This document shows positions 24,099-31,564 of a stretch of 64,000 nucleotides of DNA, one piece after another. A program made the position numbers and the translations under genes. Location of the stretch: assembly GCA_965229605.1 (NCBI GenBank), contig OZ245892.1, positions 2,046,001 through 2,110,000 on the forward strand, given 5' to 3'. The notes below the pieces were generated by a model. It was given only the letters and a program-made list of their open reading frames with translations. It was not told where the DNA came from and did not search any database. Within the stretch, counting starts at the first letter, position 1. The number at the start of each line of letters is the position of its first letter. The DNA comes from G965229605 sp965229605. Its GTDB lineage: Bacteria; Pseudomonadota; Alphaproteobacteria; CBDDJK01.

Positions 24099-25259
24099 AT
24101 GAAACATATTAACCCCACTTTTGAAACCCTGCACCCACCTGGTTTTTTCCATATGCCCATGCGCTTCTTGAAGCGGGTCGGGGAGCTAAATTGGGGATTG
24201 ATCCTTCTGCTGCTGATCTGGGCCGGGGTTGGCCTTTTACTTTTGACAGCAGCCGGTGGCGGCAATTTTTCCACCTGGGCTCATCCCCAGTCAATGCGGA
24301 TGGGGCTTGGTTTTCTGGTGCTGATTTTGGTGGCCGCAAGCAGTCTGAAACTCTGGATGAAGCTGGCCTATCCTTTATATACACTGGTGTTGATCCTGCT
24401 GGTTTTGGTTGAATTTAAAGGCGTGACCCTGATGGGGGCCAAACGCTGGATTGACCTGGGACCCTTTAACCTGCAACCATCGGAAATCATCAAACCCGCT
24501 CTGGTCCTGGCACTGGCGCGCTATTGCCATTCGCTGGATACCGATGAAATTGCCAGACCCTGGCGGCTTATTGCACCCCTGCTCCTTATTCTGCTGCCAG
24601 CTGCACTTGTCTTCCGCCAGCCCGACCTTGGCACAGCCCTTTTGATCGCAGGGGCCGGGTTTATGGTCCTGTTTCTGGCCGGTCTGCGAACCTGGAAAAT
24701 CATGCTTGGAATCGGGGCCGGAGTGGCAGCCGGGCCTTTTTTGTGGTTTTACTACCTGCGCGATTATCAAAAAAACCGGGTGTTGACCTTTCTCGACCCG
24801 GAACGTGATCCTCTGGGGGCAGGCTATCATATCCTGCAATCCAAAATAGCCCTTGGCTCTGGCGGGCTGACCGGGCGTGGCTTCCTGCAAGGCACACAAA
24901 GCCAGTATAATTTCCTGCCCGAAAAACAGACCGATTTTATCTTTACCCTGCTCGGGGAAGAATTTGGCCTGTTCGGCACATTAGGCATGCTGGGCCTGTT
25001 TATGGTGATTATGATTTTATGCACCTTTTATGCGCTGGTGGCCTATACCCAGTTTGCCCGACTCCTGATCCTGGGAATTGCCGCAAATTTTGCTTTGATG
25101 ACAATCATCAATGTGGCGATGGTCACCGGACTGGCCCCGGTTGTGGGTGTGCCGTTACCGCTTTTATCCTATGGCGGGACCGCCAGTCTGGCGACATTAT
25201 TCGGCTTTGGACTTGTGCTTTTAAGTATGCGCGAGCGGGATGTTATTCTTGAAAGATAG
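24099..25259 (+). CDS. rodA: RodA, SEDS peptidoglycan polymerase
   Basis: Polytopic glycosyltransferase working with PBP2. 386 residues with about ten hydrophobic segments. SEDS hallmarks seen: GAKRWIDLGPFNLQPSEIIKPALVLALARY, FRQPDLGTALLI, the RVLTFLDPERDPLGAGYHILQSKIALGSGGLTGRGFLQGTQSQYNFLPEKQTDFIF block, and PVVGVPLPLLSYGGTASL near the C-terminus. It follows mrdA closely and is followed within 4 bases by the MttB-family gene. Confidence 0.96.
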   Translation: MKHINPTFETLHPPGFFHMPMRFLKRVGELNWGLILLLLIWAGVGLLLLTAAGGGNFSTWAHPQSMRMGLGFLVLILVAASSLKLWMKLAYPLYTLVLILLVLVEFKGVTLMGAKRWIDLGPFNLQPSEIIKPALVLALARYCHSLDTDEIARPWRLIAPLLLILLPAALVFRQPDLGTALLIAGAGFMVLFLAGLRTWKIMLGIGAGVAAGPFLWFYYLRDYQKNRVLTFLDPERDPLGAGYHILQSKIALGSGGLTGRGFLQGTQSQYNFLPEKQTDFIFTLLGEEFGLFGTLGMLGLFMVIMILCTFYALVAYTQFARLLILGIAANFALMTIINVAMVTGLAPVVGVPLPLLSYGGTASLATLFGFGLVLLSMRERDVILER

Positions 25260-25263
25260 TCTC

Positions 25264-26769
25264 ATGAGAACAGGGAGGCGGCGAAAAAAAGAAGATATAT
25301 CCAGCCAATCTGCACAATCAACCAGGCCAGATATGACGCGAAAAGGTGGGGACTTTTTACCCTTGTCAGAGCGTGATTGCGAAGAAATTCAAGCCGCCGC
25401 CCTTTATATTCTGGAAGAAATCGGCCTGTCTGATGCGCCGCCCCGGTTGATTGAACTGGCCAAAAAAGCAGGTGCATCACTAAGCGAAGCCGGACGCTTA
25501 TGTTTTCCATCAGTGCTTGTTGCCAAAATGCAGAAAGATTTTGCCCGCACGGTTACACTCTGGGGGCAAGATAAGCAGCAGCATAAACTGGTGCTTGATA
25601 AAAACTGGACCTATTTTGGCACAGGTGGAGCCGCCCCAACCATCCTTGACCTTGACGATAATCTCTATCGGCCTTCAACCTTGAAAGACCTTTATGATGC
25701 CGCGCGGCTGGTCGATCAGCTGGATCATGTTCATTTTTTCTCGCGCTCGCTGGTTGCCCGCGATGTGCCGGATCATGCACTGGATATCAACACCGCCTAT
25801 GCCGCACTGCGCGGGACGCGCAAACATGTGCTTGTGCAAGCTCAGACCCCGGCGGCAGTGCAGGATATCCGCTCCCTTTGTCACCGGATTGCCGGATCAG
25901 CCCGGGCCTTTGAAGAACAGCCCTTTTTATCCTTGAATATCAACCATGTTGTTCCGCCCCTGCGCTTTTCACCTGATGCCGTTGATGTATTGATGGAAGC
26001 TGCCCGCGCCGGTATCCCGGCGCATATAAACACGTTCGGGCAGCTAGGGGCCTCCAGCCCGGTGACCATGGCCGGGGCCCTGGCCCAGACCATCGCCGAA
26101 ACCCTGGCCGGGATGATCGCTGCCTGGCTGGTCAATCCCGACGCACACGTGATTTTTGGCCCGCGCCCGATGATCACCGATTTACGCACCGGCGGCATGG
26201 CCGGGGGATCAGGGGAACAGGCTCTTTTAACCGCCTGTGCGGTGCAGCTGGCCCGGGCCTATGGGTTCCCCAATTCAACCATTGCCGGGGCAAGTGACAG
26301 CAAAATCGGTGATGCCCAAAGCGGTTATGAAAAATGCTTGTCAGTATCGCTTGCCGCACGGGCGGGAGCCAATCTGATCACGCAAGCCTGCGGGATGCAG
26401 GCCGGTTTGATGGGCTGTTCCTTTGCCAGCTATATTATCGACAATGACATGCTGGGGTCAATCGGGCGCACCTTGACCCGACCCGTTGTATCGCCAGCGA
26501 CCTTGGCCCTTGACCAGATTTCTACCGTGGTCAAAGGCGGTGTTGGTCATTTTCTGGGCGAAACAGCAACGCTTGCCCGCATGCATAGTGATTTCCTTTA
26601 TCCAGCACTGGCGGACCGCAAAGCGATTGCTGACTGGGAAGAAGAAGGCCAGCCCGATATTCTAACCCGGGCCAAAGCACGGACGGTTGATCTGCTGGCC
26701 GGTTATTTTCCATTGCATCTTGCGGGACTGGACAAGGATATCCGCCGTGATTTCAATATCTATCTATAA
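25264..26769 (+). CDS. MttB-family trimethylamine/glycine betaine-type methyltransferase (non-pyrrolysine)
   Basis: TIM-barrel methyltransferase of the MttB superfamily, which moves methyl groups from quaternary or tertiary amines to a corrinoid protein. The 501-residue protein has the family core (FGTGGAAPTILD, LNINHVVPPLRF, FGPRPMITDLRTGGMAGGSGEQALL). No in-frame TAG is read through, so it is not a pyrrolysine enzyme; such homologues act on betaines rather than trimethylamine. I start it at ATG 25264, four bases after rodA; an upstream TTG would overlap rodA. No corrinoid protein or MtgA-type partner is adjacent, so the substrate is open. Confidence 0.85.
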   Translation: MRTGRRRKKEDISSQSAQSTRPDMTRKGGDFLPLSERDCEEIQAAALYILEEIGLSDAPPRLIELAKKAGASLSEAGRLCFPSVLVAKMQKDFARTVTLWGQDKQQHKLVLDKNWTYFGTGGAAPTILDLDDNLYRPSTLKDLYDAARLVDQLDHVHFFSRSLVARDVPDHALDINTAYAALRGTRKHVLVQAQTPAAVQDIRSLCHRIAGSARAFEEQPFLSLNINHVVPPLRFSPDAVDVLMEAARAGIPAHINTFGQLGASSPVTMAGALAQTIAETLAGMIAAWLVNPDAHVIFGPRPMITDLRTGGMAGGSGEQALLTACAVQLARAYGFPNSTIAGASDSKIGDAQSGYEKCLSVSLAARAGANLITQACGMQAGLMGCSFASYIIDNDMLGSIGRTLTRPVVSPATLALDQISTVVKGGVGHFLGETATLARMHSDFLYPALADRKAIADWEEEGQPDILTRAKARTVDLLAGYFPLHLAGLDKDIRRDFNIYL

Positions 26770-26789
26770 TTATTGAGAGAGCCAGGACC

Positions 26790-27731
26790 ATGAAAATCGC
26801 TGTTATCGGCTGTGGTGCCATGGGGTCAATTTATACCGCCTTTTTTGCCAAAGCCGGGCATGAGGTGCTGGCGATTGACCCCTATCAGGCTCATATTGAT
26901 ATCATCAATCAGGCGGGCTTGCGGATTGACGGACCTGCTGGAAGCCGGAAGGTGTCATCTGTTTCAGCCGCAACCTCTCTTTTCATGATCGCGGAAAAAG
27001 CCGCGCATATTGATCTTTTTATTCTGGCCACCAAGGCCGGAAATATTGAGGCGGCAGGCGAACAGATTGCGCCGTTTTTAGGGCCTGAAAGTCTGGTTCT
27101 GACCATTCAAAATGGCCTGGGTGCTGCCCAGAAACTGGCGGCTTATATTCCGGCAAGCCAGATTATGGTGGGGGTTGCTGATGGTTTTGGCGCGCGCATG
27201 ATCGGTCCTGGCCATATTGAACATGCGGCGATGAAGCTTATTCGTATCGGGGAGATGGCAGGCGGTCTCACCGCACGTTTGCAAAATCTGTCCACATGCT
27301 GGCAACAAGCCGGTTTTTCGACCGAGGCCTTTGCCGATATTCACCAGCTGATCTGGGAAAAATTTCTGTGTAATGTGACCTTTTCTGGCCCTTGCACGGT
27401 TTTTGGCGTGACGGTTGGAGAGCTCATGCAACATGACGAGCATTGGCAGATTGCCCTTTGCTGCACAAAGGAAGCCTATGCGGTCGGGCTGGCAGAAGGG
27501 ATCAATTTTCGCTTTGATGATCCTGTGGCTTATGTCCAGAAATTTGGCGCGGCCGTGCAAGGAGCCAAACCTTCCATGTTGCAGGACCATCAAGCACAAC
27601 GACGGTCAGAAATCAGCTTTATCAACGGGATGGTGCCAGTTTTAGGTGAAAAGCACGGCATCGAGACCCCTTATAATCGCCTGCTTTGTGCGGTGATCAG
27701 AAACCGGGAAGAAGATTTTCCCATATTATAA
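26790..27731 (+). CDS. 2-dehydropantoate 2-reductase family (PanE/ApbA-like) protein
   Basis: NADPH-dependent ketoacid reductase fold. The Rossmann loop GCGAMGSIY lies at residues 8-16. The catalytic-type lysine lies in WEKFLCNVTFSGP, and the late substrate-binding stretch is SMLQDHQAQRRSEISFINGMV. Length 313 fits. It follows the MttB-family gene by 20 bases, so it may serve amine or ketoacid catabolism rather than pantothenate synthesis; many genomes carry such paralogues. Substrate unproven. Confidence 0.82.
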   Translation: MKIAVIGCGAMGSIYTAFFAKAGHEVLAIDPYQAHIDIINQAGLRIDGPAGSRKVSSVSAATSLFMIAEKAAHIDLFILATKAGNIEAAGEQIAPFLGPESLVLTIQNGLGAAQKLAAYIPASQIMVGVADGFGARMIGPGHIEHAAMKLIRIGEMAGGLTARLQNLSTCWQQAGFSTEAFADIHQLIWEKFLCNVTFSGPCTVFGVTVGELMQHDEHWQIALCCTKEAYAVGLAEGINFRFDDPVAYVQKFGAAVQGAKPSMLQDHQAQRRSEISFINGMVPVLGEKHGIETPYNRLLCAVIRNREEDFPIL

Positions 27732-27738
27732 TATCCGG

Positions 27739-30411
27739 TCAAGATGCAGATATTTGTAAACTGATCCGGAAAAAGCTGCTTTCCTTTCCTTCAAAGACAA
27801 TGGTCAGATCACCTTTCATGGCCTGCATCATGGCCCGGCTGATGGGCAGGCCAAGCCCGGCCCCCTGTCCGCGTGCAGATTGTTTGCCGCGCACGAATTT
27901 TCCAAACACCACCGAGGCTTCTTCGCGCGAGACCCCGCCGCCATTATCAATAATATCAATAGAGATTGTTTCTTCGTCAGCCTGCCGGGTGCGGATGGTA
28001 ATGGCCGGGTCGGGTGCCTTGTTATATTTGACGGCATTGGAGAGGATATTGATCAGAACCTGCTGCAGCCGGTCCGGGTCAGCCAGAACCGAGGCCGAGG
28101 CAAGCGGGTTATCCTGATTGATGGCAATGCCCTGTTTATGAATAATCCCCATCAGTGAGTCGAGGGCAGCCTGGATTGGCTGTTCAAGCGGGGTTTTTTG
28201 CAAATCAAGTTTGACGTCGCCTGATTCAAAGCGTCCGATATCAAGGATTTCATCAAGAAGCCGGGTCAATCTTTGGCTTTCGCTATTGATGATTGAGAGA
28301 AAACGCTTTTGGTCATCGGCCGAGACCGCATCTGTATCAAGCAAGATTTCTGAAAAAGACCGAATAGACGTCATGGGTGTGCGCAATTCATGGCTGACCT
28401 GGCTGAGGAATTCGTCTTTTTTGCTGTCCAGCGCGCGTAGCTGGACGTTGGCTGCGCTTAGCTGGCTGGCGGCCCGTTCAAATTCGGCTGATTTTTCAGA
28501 AAGCTGGCGAGAGGTTTCTATCAGCTGTTGAGCTTCATCGGCAATATTGATCAAAGCGGTGATGTCGAGGTTTTCGCGCCCGGCAATTCGGCTGACCATG
28601 GCATGAGCCGAAGCCGCCCCGATAGACCCGGCAAGTTCCCGTTCAAGGCTGAGGATCATCCTGTCGGTTGGCGCGGGCAAGGCATCGCCCGTGCCCTGTG
28701 CTTCGGCGATTTCATCAAAAAGGCGGCGGGCCGGATCGGGGCCAAGAATGCGCTGGGCCAGGATAAACAGGTCTTCGCTGTCAGCTTGCGAGACCTCGCT
28801 TTCGCGCATTTGCCCGGCATTGGTGCGAAAGATATTGACGAAGAGGCTGCCTTGCAAACGCTCCAGCGTGTCGGCTTCGGTAAGGACCGAGACGATGATA
28901 AAAACCAGTGCATTGCTGCCAACGCTCCAGACAACGGCATGGACCAGAGGATCAAGCCCTTCCAGCCCCATGAAAGCCTGAGGACGCAGGATATCAAGCC
29001 CGAACGGCCCGTTCATAATGACTGATTCTGACAGAATAAAGGCGCCGCCGAAGCTGGGTAGAAACAGGCAATAGGCCCAGAAAATTGCGCCAACGGACAA
29101 ACCGGCAAAGGCCCCGCTGCGGGTGGCACCGACCCAGAACAGCCCGCCCAGCACACCGGGCAGAAATTGCGCGACCCCGACAAAAGCGATCAGGCCAATC
29201 GCCGCCAGCGCATCCGAGCCGCCGCTTAAATGAAAGTATAAAAGCCCGAGGCCTAATATGACGGCAATGCTGATCCGGCGACTGGATAAAAGCAGGTTGC
29301 GGACATCGCTATGCACCCCGTGATCCATGGCGAGAAGCCGGGCCACGACTGGCATGACGATATGGTTAGAGACCATGGTCGAGACGGCGATGGTGGCGAC
29401 AATCACCATGGAGGTTGCTGATGAGAATCCGCCAAGGAAGGCGAGCAAGGCAAGATCACTGCGCCCTTCAATCAGGGGCAGGGTCAGCACGAATAGATCG
29501 GGGTTTGCTCCGACCGGGAGGGTTTTCAGTCCGACCAGTGCGATTGGCATGATAAAGAGGGTCATGCCCAGAAGGTAAAGCGGAAACAGCCAGGAGGCAG
29601 TCGCCATATGGCGTTCATCGATATTTTCGACCACGGTGACCTGGAATTGCCGGGGCAGACAGATGATTGCGGTGGCTGATAAAAAGGTCAGAACCACCCA
29701 GCGCAGGCCAAAGATATCGCCGCTTCCCCGGATCATTTCTGGTGTGACATCGGCAAAGACTGATTGCAGTCCGCCAGCCACGCCATAGACGGCAAAAATT
29801 CCGACAGCAAGCAAGGCCAGCAGCTTGATGATGGCTTCAAGGGCAATGGCGGCGACAACCCCGTGGTGGCGTTCGTTGGCATCAAGGTTACGGGTGCCGA
29901 ATAATATGGCGAAAAGGGCCATCCCGGCGGCAATCCAGAAAGCGGTGGTGAAGGTATCGGCCCCGCCTGCGATGATCTGATAAGCGCGGGTCATGGATTG
30001 CAGCTGCAAGGCGATATAGGGAGTGGTGGCAATCAGTGCGATCAGGGTGACCAGCACGGCCAGGCTTGGGCTTTTTCCATAGCGCGAGGAAATCAGGTCG
30101 GCGATAGAGGTGATGCGGTGTGCGCGTCCAATACGGACCAGCTTGCGCAACAGCCACCACCAGCCGATAAAGACCAGGGTTGGCCCCAGATAGATGGTGA
30201 TAAATTCCAGCCCGTTTCGTGCGGCTTGGCCGACTGCGCCGTAGAAGGTCCAGGATGTGCAGTAGACTGATATGGATAATGTATAGATAACGGGGGAGCG
30301 CAGCCAGTTCATGGGGCCTTTGCGGGCCCGGCGGTCGACCAGAAAGGCGACGCCAAACAGCAGCACAACATAGGCGAGGCAGACGCCAAGCAGCAGGTCA
30401 ATCGACAGCAT
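27739..30411 (-). CDS. SLC5 sodium:solute symporter-histidine kinase fusion (CbrA-like)
   Basis: 890 residues. The N-terminal about 500 form a 12-13-helix sodium:solute symporter-like domain (YTLSISVYCTSWTFYGAVG at about 44-62). A linker about residues 530-620 resembles the STAC domain that links SLC5 transporters to kinases. A coiled-coil leads to the H-box QVSHELRTPMTS with His about 674, the N-box NILSNAVKYN, DNGGG and GAGLGLP. It probably senses or imports a nutrient and signals by phosphotransfer. No response regulator is encoded nearby. It overlaps the preceding small membrane gene by 14 bases, and it converges with the PanE-like gene. Confidence 0.9.
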   Translation of the reverse strand: MLSIDLLLGVCLAYVVLLFGVAFLVDRRARKGPMNWLRSPVIYTLSISVYCTSWTFYGAVGQAARNGLEFITIYLGPTLVFIGWWWLLRKLVRIGRAHRITSIADLISSRYGKSPSLAVLVTLIALIATTPYIALQLQSMTRAYQIIAGGADTFTTAFWIAAGMALFAILFGTRNLDANERHHGVVAAIALEAIIKLLALLAVGIFAVYGVAGGLQSVFADVTPEMIRGSGDIFGLRWVVLTFLSATAIICLPRQFQVTVVENIDERHMATASWLFPLYLLGMTLFIMPIALVGLKTLPVGANPDLFVLTLPLIEGRSDLALLAFLGGFSSATSMVIVATIAVSTMVSNHIVMPVVARLLAMDHGVHSDVRNLLLSSRRISIAVILGLGLLYFHLSGGSDALAAIGLIAFVGVAQFLPGVLGGLFWVGATRSGAFAGLSVGAIFWAYCLFLPSFGGAFILSESVIMNGPFGLDILRPQAFMGLEGLDPLVHAVVWSVGSNALVFIIVSVLTEADTLERLQGSLFVNIFRTNAGQMRESEVSQADSEDLFILAQRILGPDPARRLFDEIAEAQGTGDALPAPTDRMILSLERELAGSIGAASAHAMVSRIAGRENLDITALINIADEAQQLIETSRQLSEKSAEFERAASQLSAANVQLRALDSKKDEFLSQVSHELRTPMTSIRSFSEILLDTDAVSADDQKRFLSIINSESQRLTRLLDEILDIGRFESGDVKLDLQKTPLEQPIQAALDSLMGIIHKQGIAINQDNPLASASVLADPDRLQQVLINILSNAVKYNKAPDPAITIRTRQADEETISIDIIDNGGGVSREEASVVFGKFVRGKQSARGQGAGLGLPISRAMMQAMKGDLTIVFEGKESSFFRISLQISAS

Positions 30412-30652
30412 GGGGGTCTGTATCGGGGGGGTGAATACGGGTTGACTGGATGGATTGCAGCCGGGAGGCCAAAGCCAGCGCGCCTGAAATCAGCAGCAGC
30501 CAGACGAGGAAAAGATAGAAGAGCGGCACGGGAACCCCGAAAATCTGTTCATCGACCCGAAAGACAAGGGCGAAGGGGGGCATGAGGGCGATAATTCCCA
30601 GCACCAGCAGGACGCGGGCGCGATCAAGGATTTTTGCGCGAGAGGGTTTCAT
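30398..30652 (-). CDS. small two-helix membrane protein, putative symporter partner
   Basis: From the ATG at 30652 the protein is 84 residues, with two hydrophobic segments (VLLVLGIIALMPPFALVF and FYLFLVWLLLISGALALA) and short tails. Small proteins of this kind (DUF3311/DUF997-like) commonly precede SLC5 symporters. The reading upstream to 30790 would run into the 6S RNA and is rejected as the start. The gene overlaps the symporter-kinase by 14 bases, suggesting a joint complex. Confidence 0.7.
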   Translation of the reverse strand: MKPSRAKILDRARVLLVLGIIALMPPFALVFRVDEQIFGVPVPLFYLFLVWLLLISGALALASRLQSIQSTRIHPPDTDPHAVD

Positions 30653-30689
30653 ATCGAGGCAAGTCGGGTTGAGTGGGTCAGGTTGGGCA

Positions 30690-30855
30690 GACCGCTTGCG
30701 CCGTGGCCTTGATCCTGTCCTCCGGAGCCTGATAGAACAGGTGGGTGTCGCGATAACCGGCGCATGGCACCGGACAGAGGTAACTCCCAAGAGGAAAGAT
30801 TAGCCCCCGGGACGTGATACGAACGCACGTGCGCAGCAGCCATACCCGGAGAGGA
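30690..30855 (-). ncRNA. ssrS: probable 6S RNA
   Basis: Read on the minus strand just after zapA, the usual 6S position. It has the alphaproteobacterial-looking blocks CTTGGGAGTTACCTCTGTCC, CGACACCCACCTG and GGCTCCGGAGGACAGGA, which can fold into the long, bubble-containing hairpin that mimics an open promoter and binds sigma70 RNA polymerase. No protein-coding frame is credible there. Ends are approximate. The usual downstream folate-cycloligase gene is not present. Confidence 0.65.
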
Positions 30856-30857
30856 GT

Positions 30858-31238
30858 TTATCTTTTTTCAAGCTGATCAGCAAGCCGGATCATGCGGGCG
30901 GTTGCGGCTTCCAGAGCTTCGGCAGTGGCGGCTTCACGGGCTTGGAGAGCTTTGATTTTTGCTTCAAAGTCGGCCTTTATTTGCTCGATAGCCGGGTCAG
31001 GTTCCTGGTCCTTTGGCTTGTCTGTTACCGGGTCCTTTTGCAAATCCCCCATTTCGTCCAGCAGCATGAGACCGGTGATCACCAGCAGCCGGGAATCGCC
31101 AATATCGCCAAGGGCTTTGGACAGGCCCTGCACCCGCTGATCAAGGGTTTCTGCCAGCCCTTTAATCTGGTTCTGCTGACCGTCTGCACAGCCAACCAGA
31201 TAGTCGCGCCCGCCAATGGATACTTCGATATCAGGCAT
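30858..31238 (-). CDS. zapA: cell division protein ZapA
   Basis: FtsZ-ring stabiliser. The N-terminal globular part (IEVSIGGRDYLVGCADGQQNQIKGLAETLDQRV) followed by a coiled coil matches ZapA. 126 residues, longer than the minimal form because of an acidic/proline insertion (about 65-85) and an Ala/Glu C-terminal helix. It overlaps the upstream coiled-coil gene by 8 bases and leads into the 6S RNA. Confidence 0.88.
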   Translation of the reverse strand: MPDIEVSIGGRDYLVGCADGQQNQIKGLAETLDQRVQGLSKALGDIGDSRLLVITGLMLLDEMGDLQKDPVTDKPKDQEPDPAIEQIKADFEAKIKALQAREAATAEALEAATARMIRLADQLEKR

Positions 31239-31509
31239 TGGACTGTTGTGCTTTCAAGATGGTGCGCAGCCCGTTCAAGTCTGTCAGCGCGGCTTCTATT
31301 TCCTGATGAATTTGTTCAGCTTTTTCAGTCTGTTCGGTGTCGCTTTCAGGGGCGTTTTCAGAAGCATTTTCGGCAGCTGGGGGCGGAGGCTGTTTTTCCA
31401 GATTATGCTCCAGCCGACTCAGGGCCTCCACCAGCCCAAGCAAAGAGGTCGCCAGCTTGTCATCAGATGAAGGAACAGTTGATCCTGAATCTTCGCTGCT
31501 CATGCGCAT
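31231..31509 (-). CDS. small coiled-coil protein upstream of zapA
   Basis: 92 residues (or 90 from the second ATG at 31503). Two helical stretches (KLATSLLGLVEALSRLEHNLEKQ and EKAEQIHQEIEAALTDLNGLRTILKAQ) are separated by a Pro/Glu-rich linker. No catalytic motif. Small DUF4164-like coiled-coil proteins often lie next to zapA in alphaproteobacteria, so a division-related role is plausible. Overlap with zapA implies coupling. Confidence 0.65.
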   Translation of the reverse strand: MRMSSEDSGSTVPSSDDKLATSLLGLVEALSRLEHNLEKQPPPPAAENASENAPESDTEQTEKAEQIHQEIEAALTDLNGLRTILKAQQSNA

Positions 31510-31564
31510 ACTTTCAAACGATTAATCATAATAAACAGACTCCACATCCTGCATAATAGCAGTC

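Noticed and set aside
25264..26769. Pyrrolysine-containing trimethylamine methyltransferase
   Set aside because: The frame has no internal TAG; it belongs to the non-pyrrolysine branch.
30653..30843. N-terminal extension or separate ORFs over the 6S RNA region
   Set aside because: Frames on both strands lack coding character and the sequence fits 6S RNA better.
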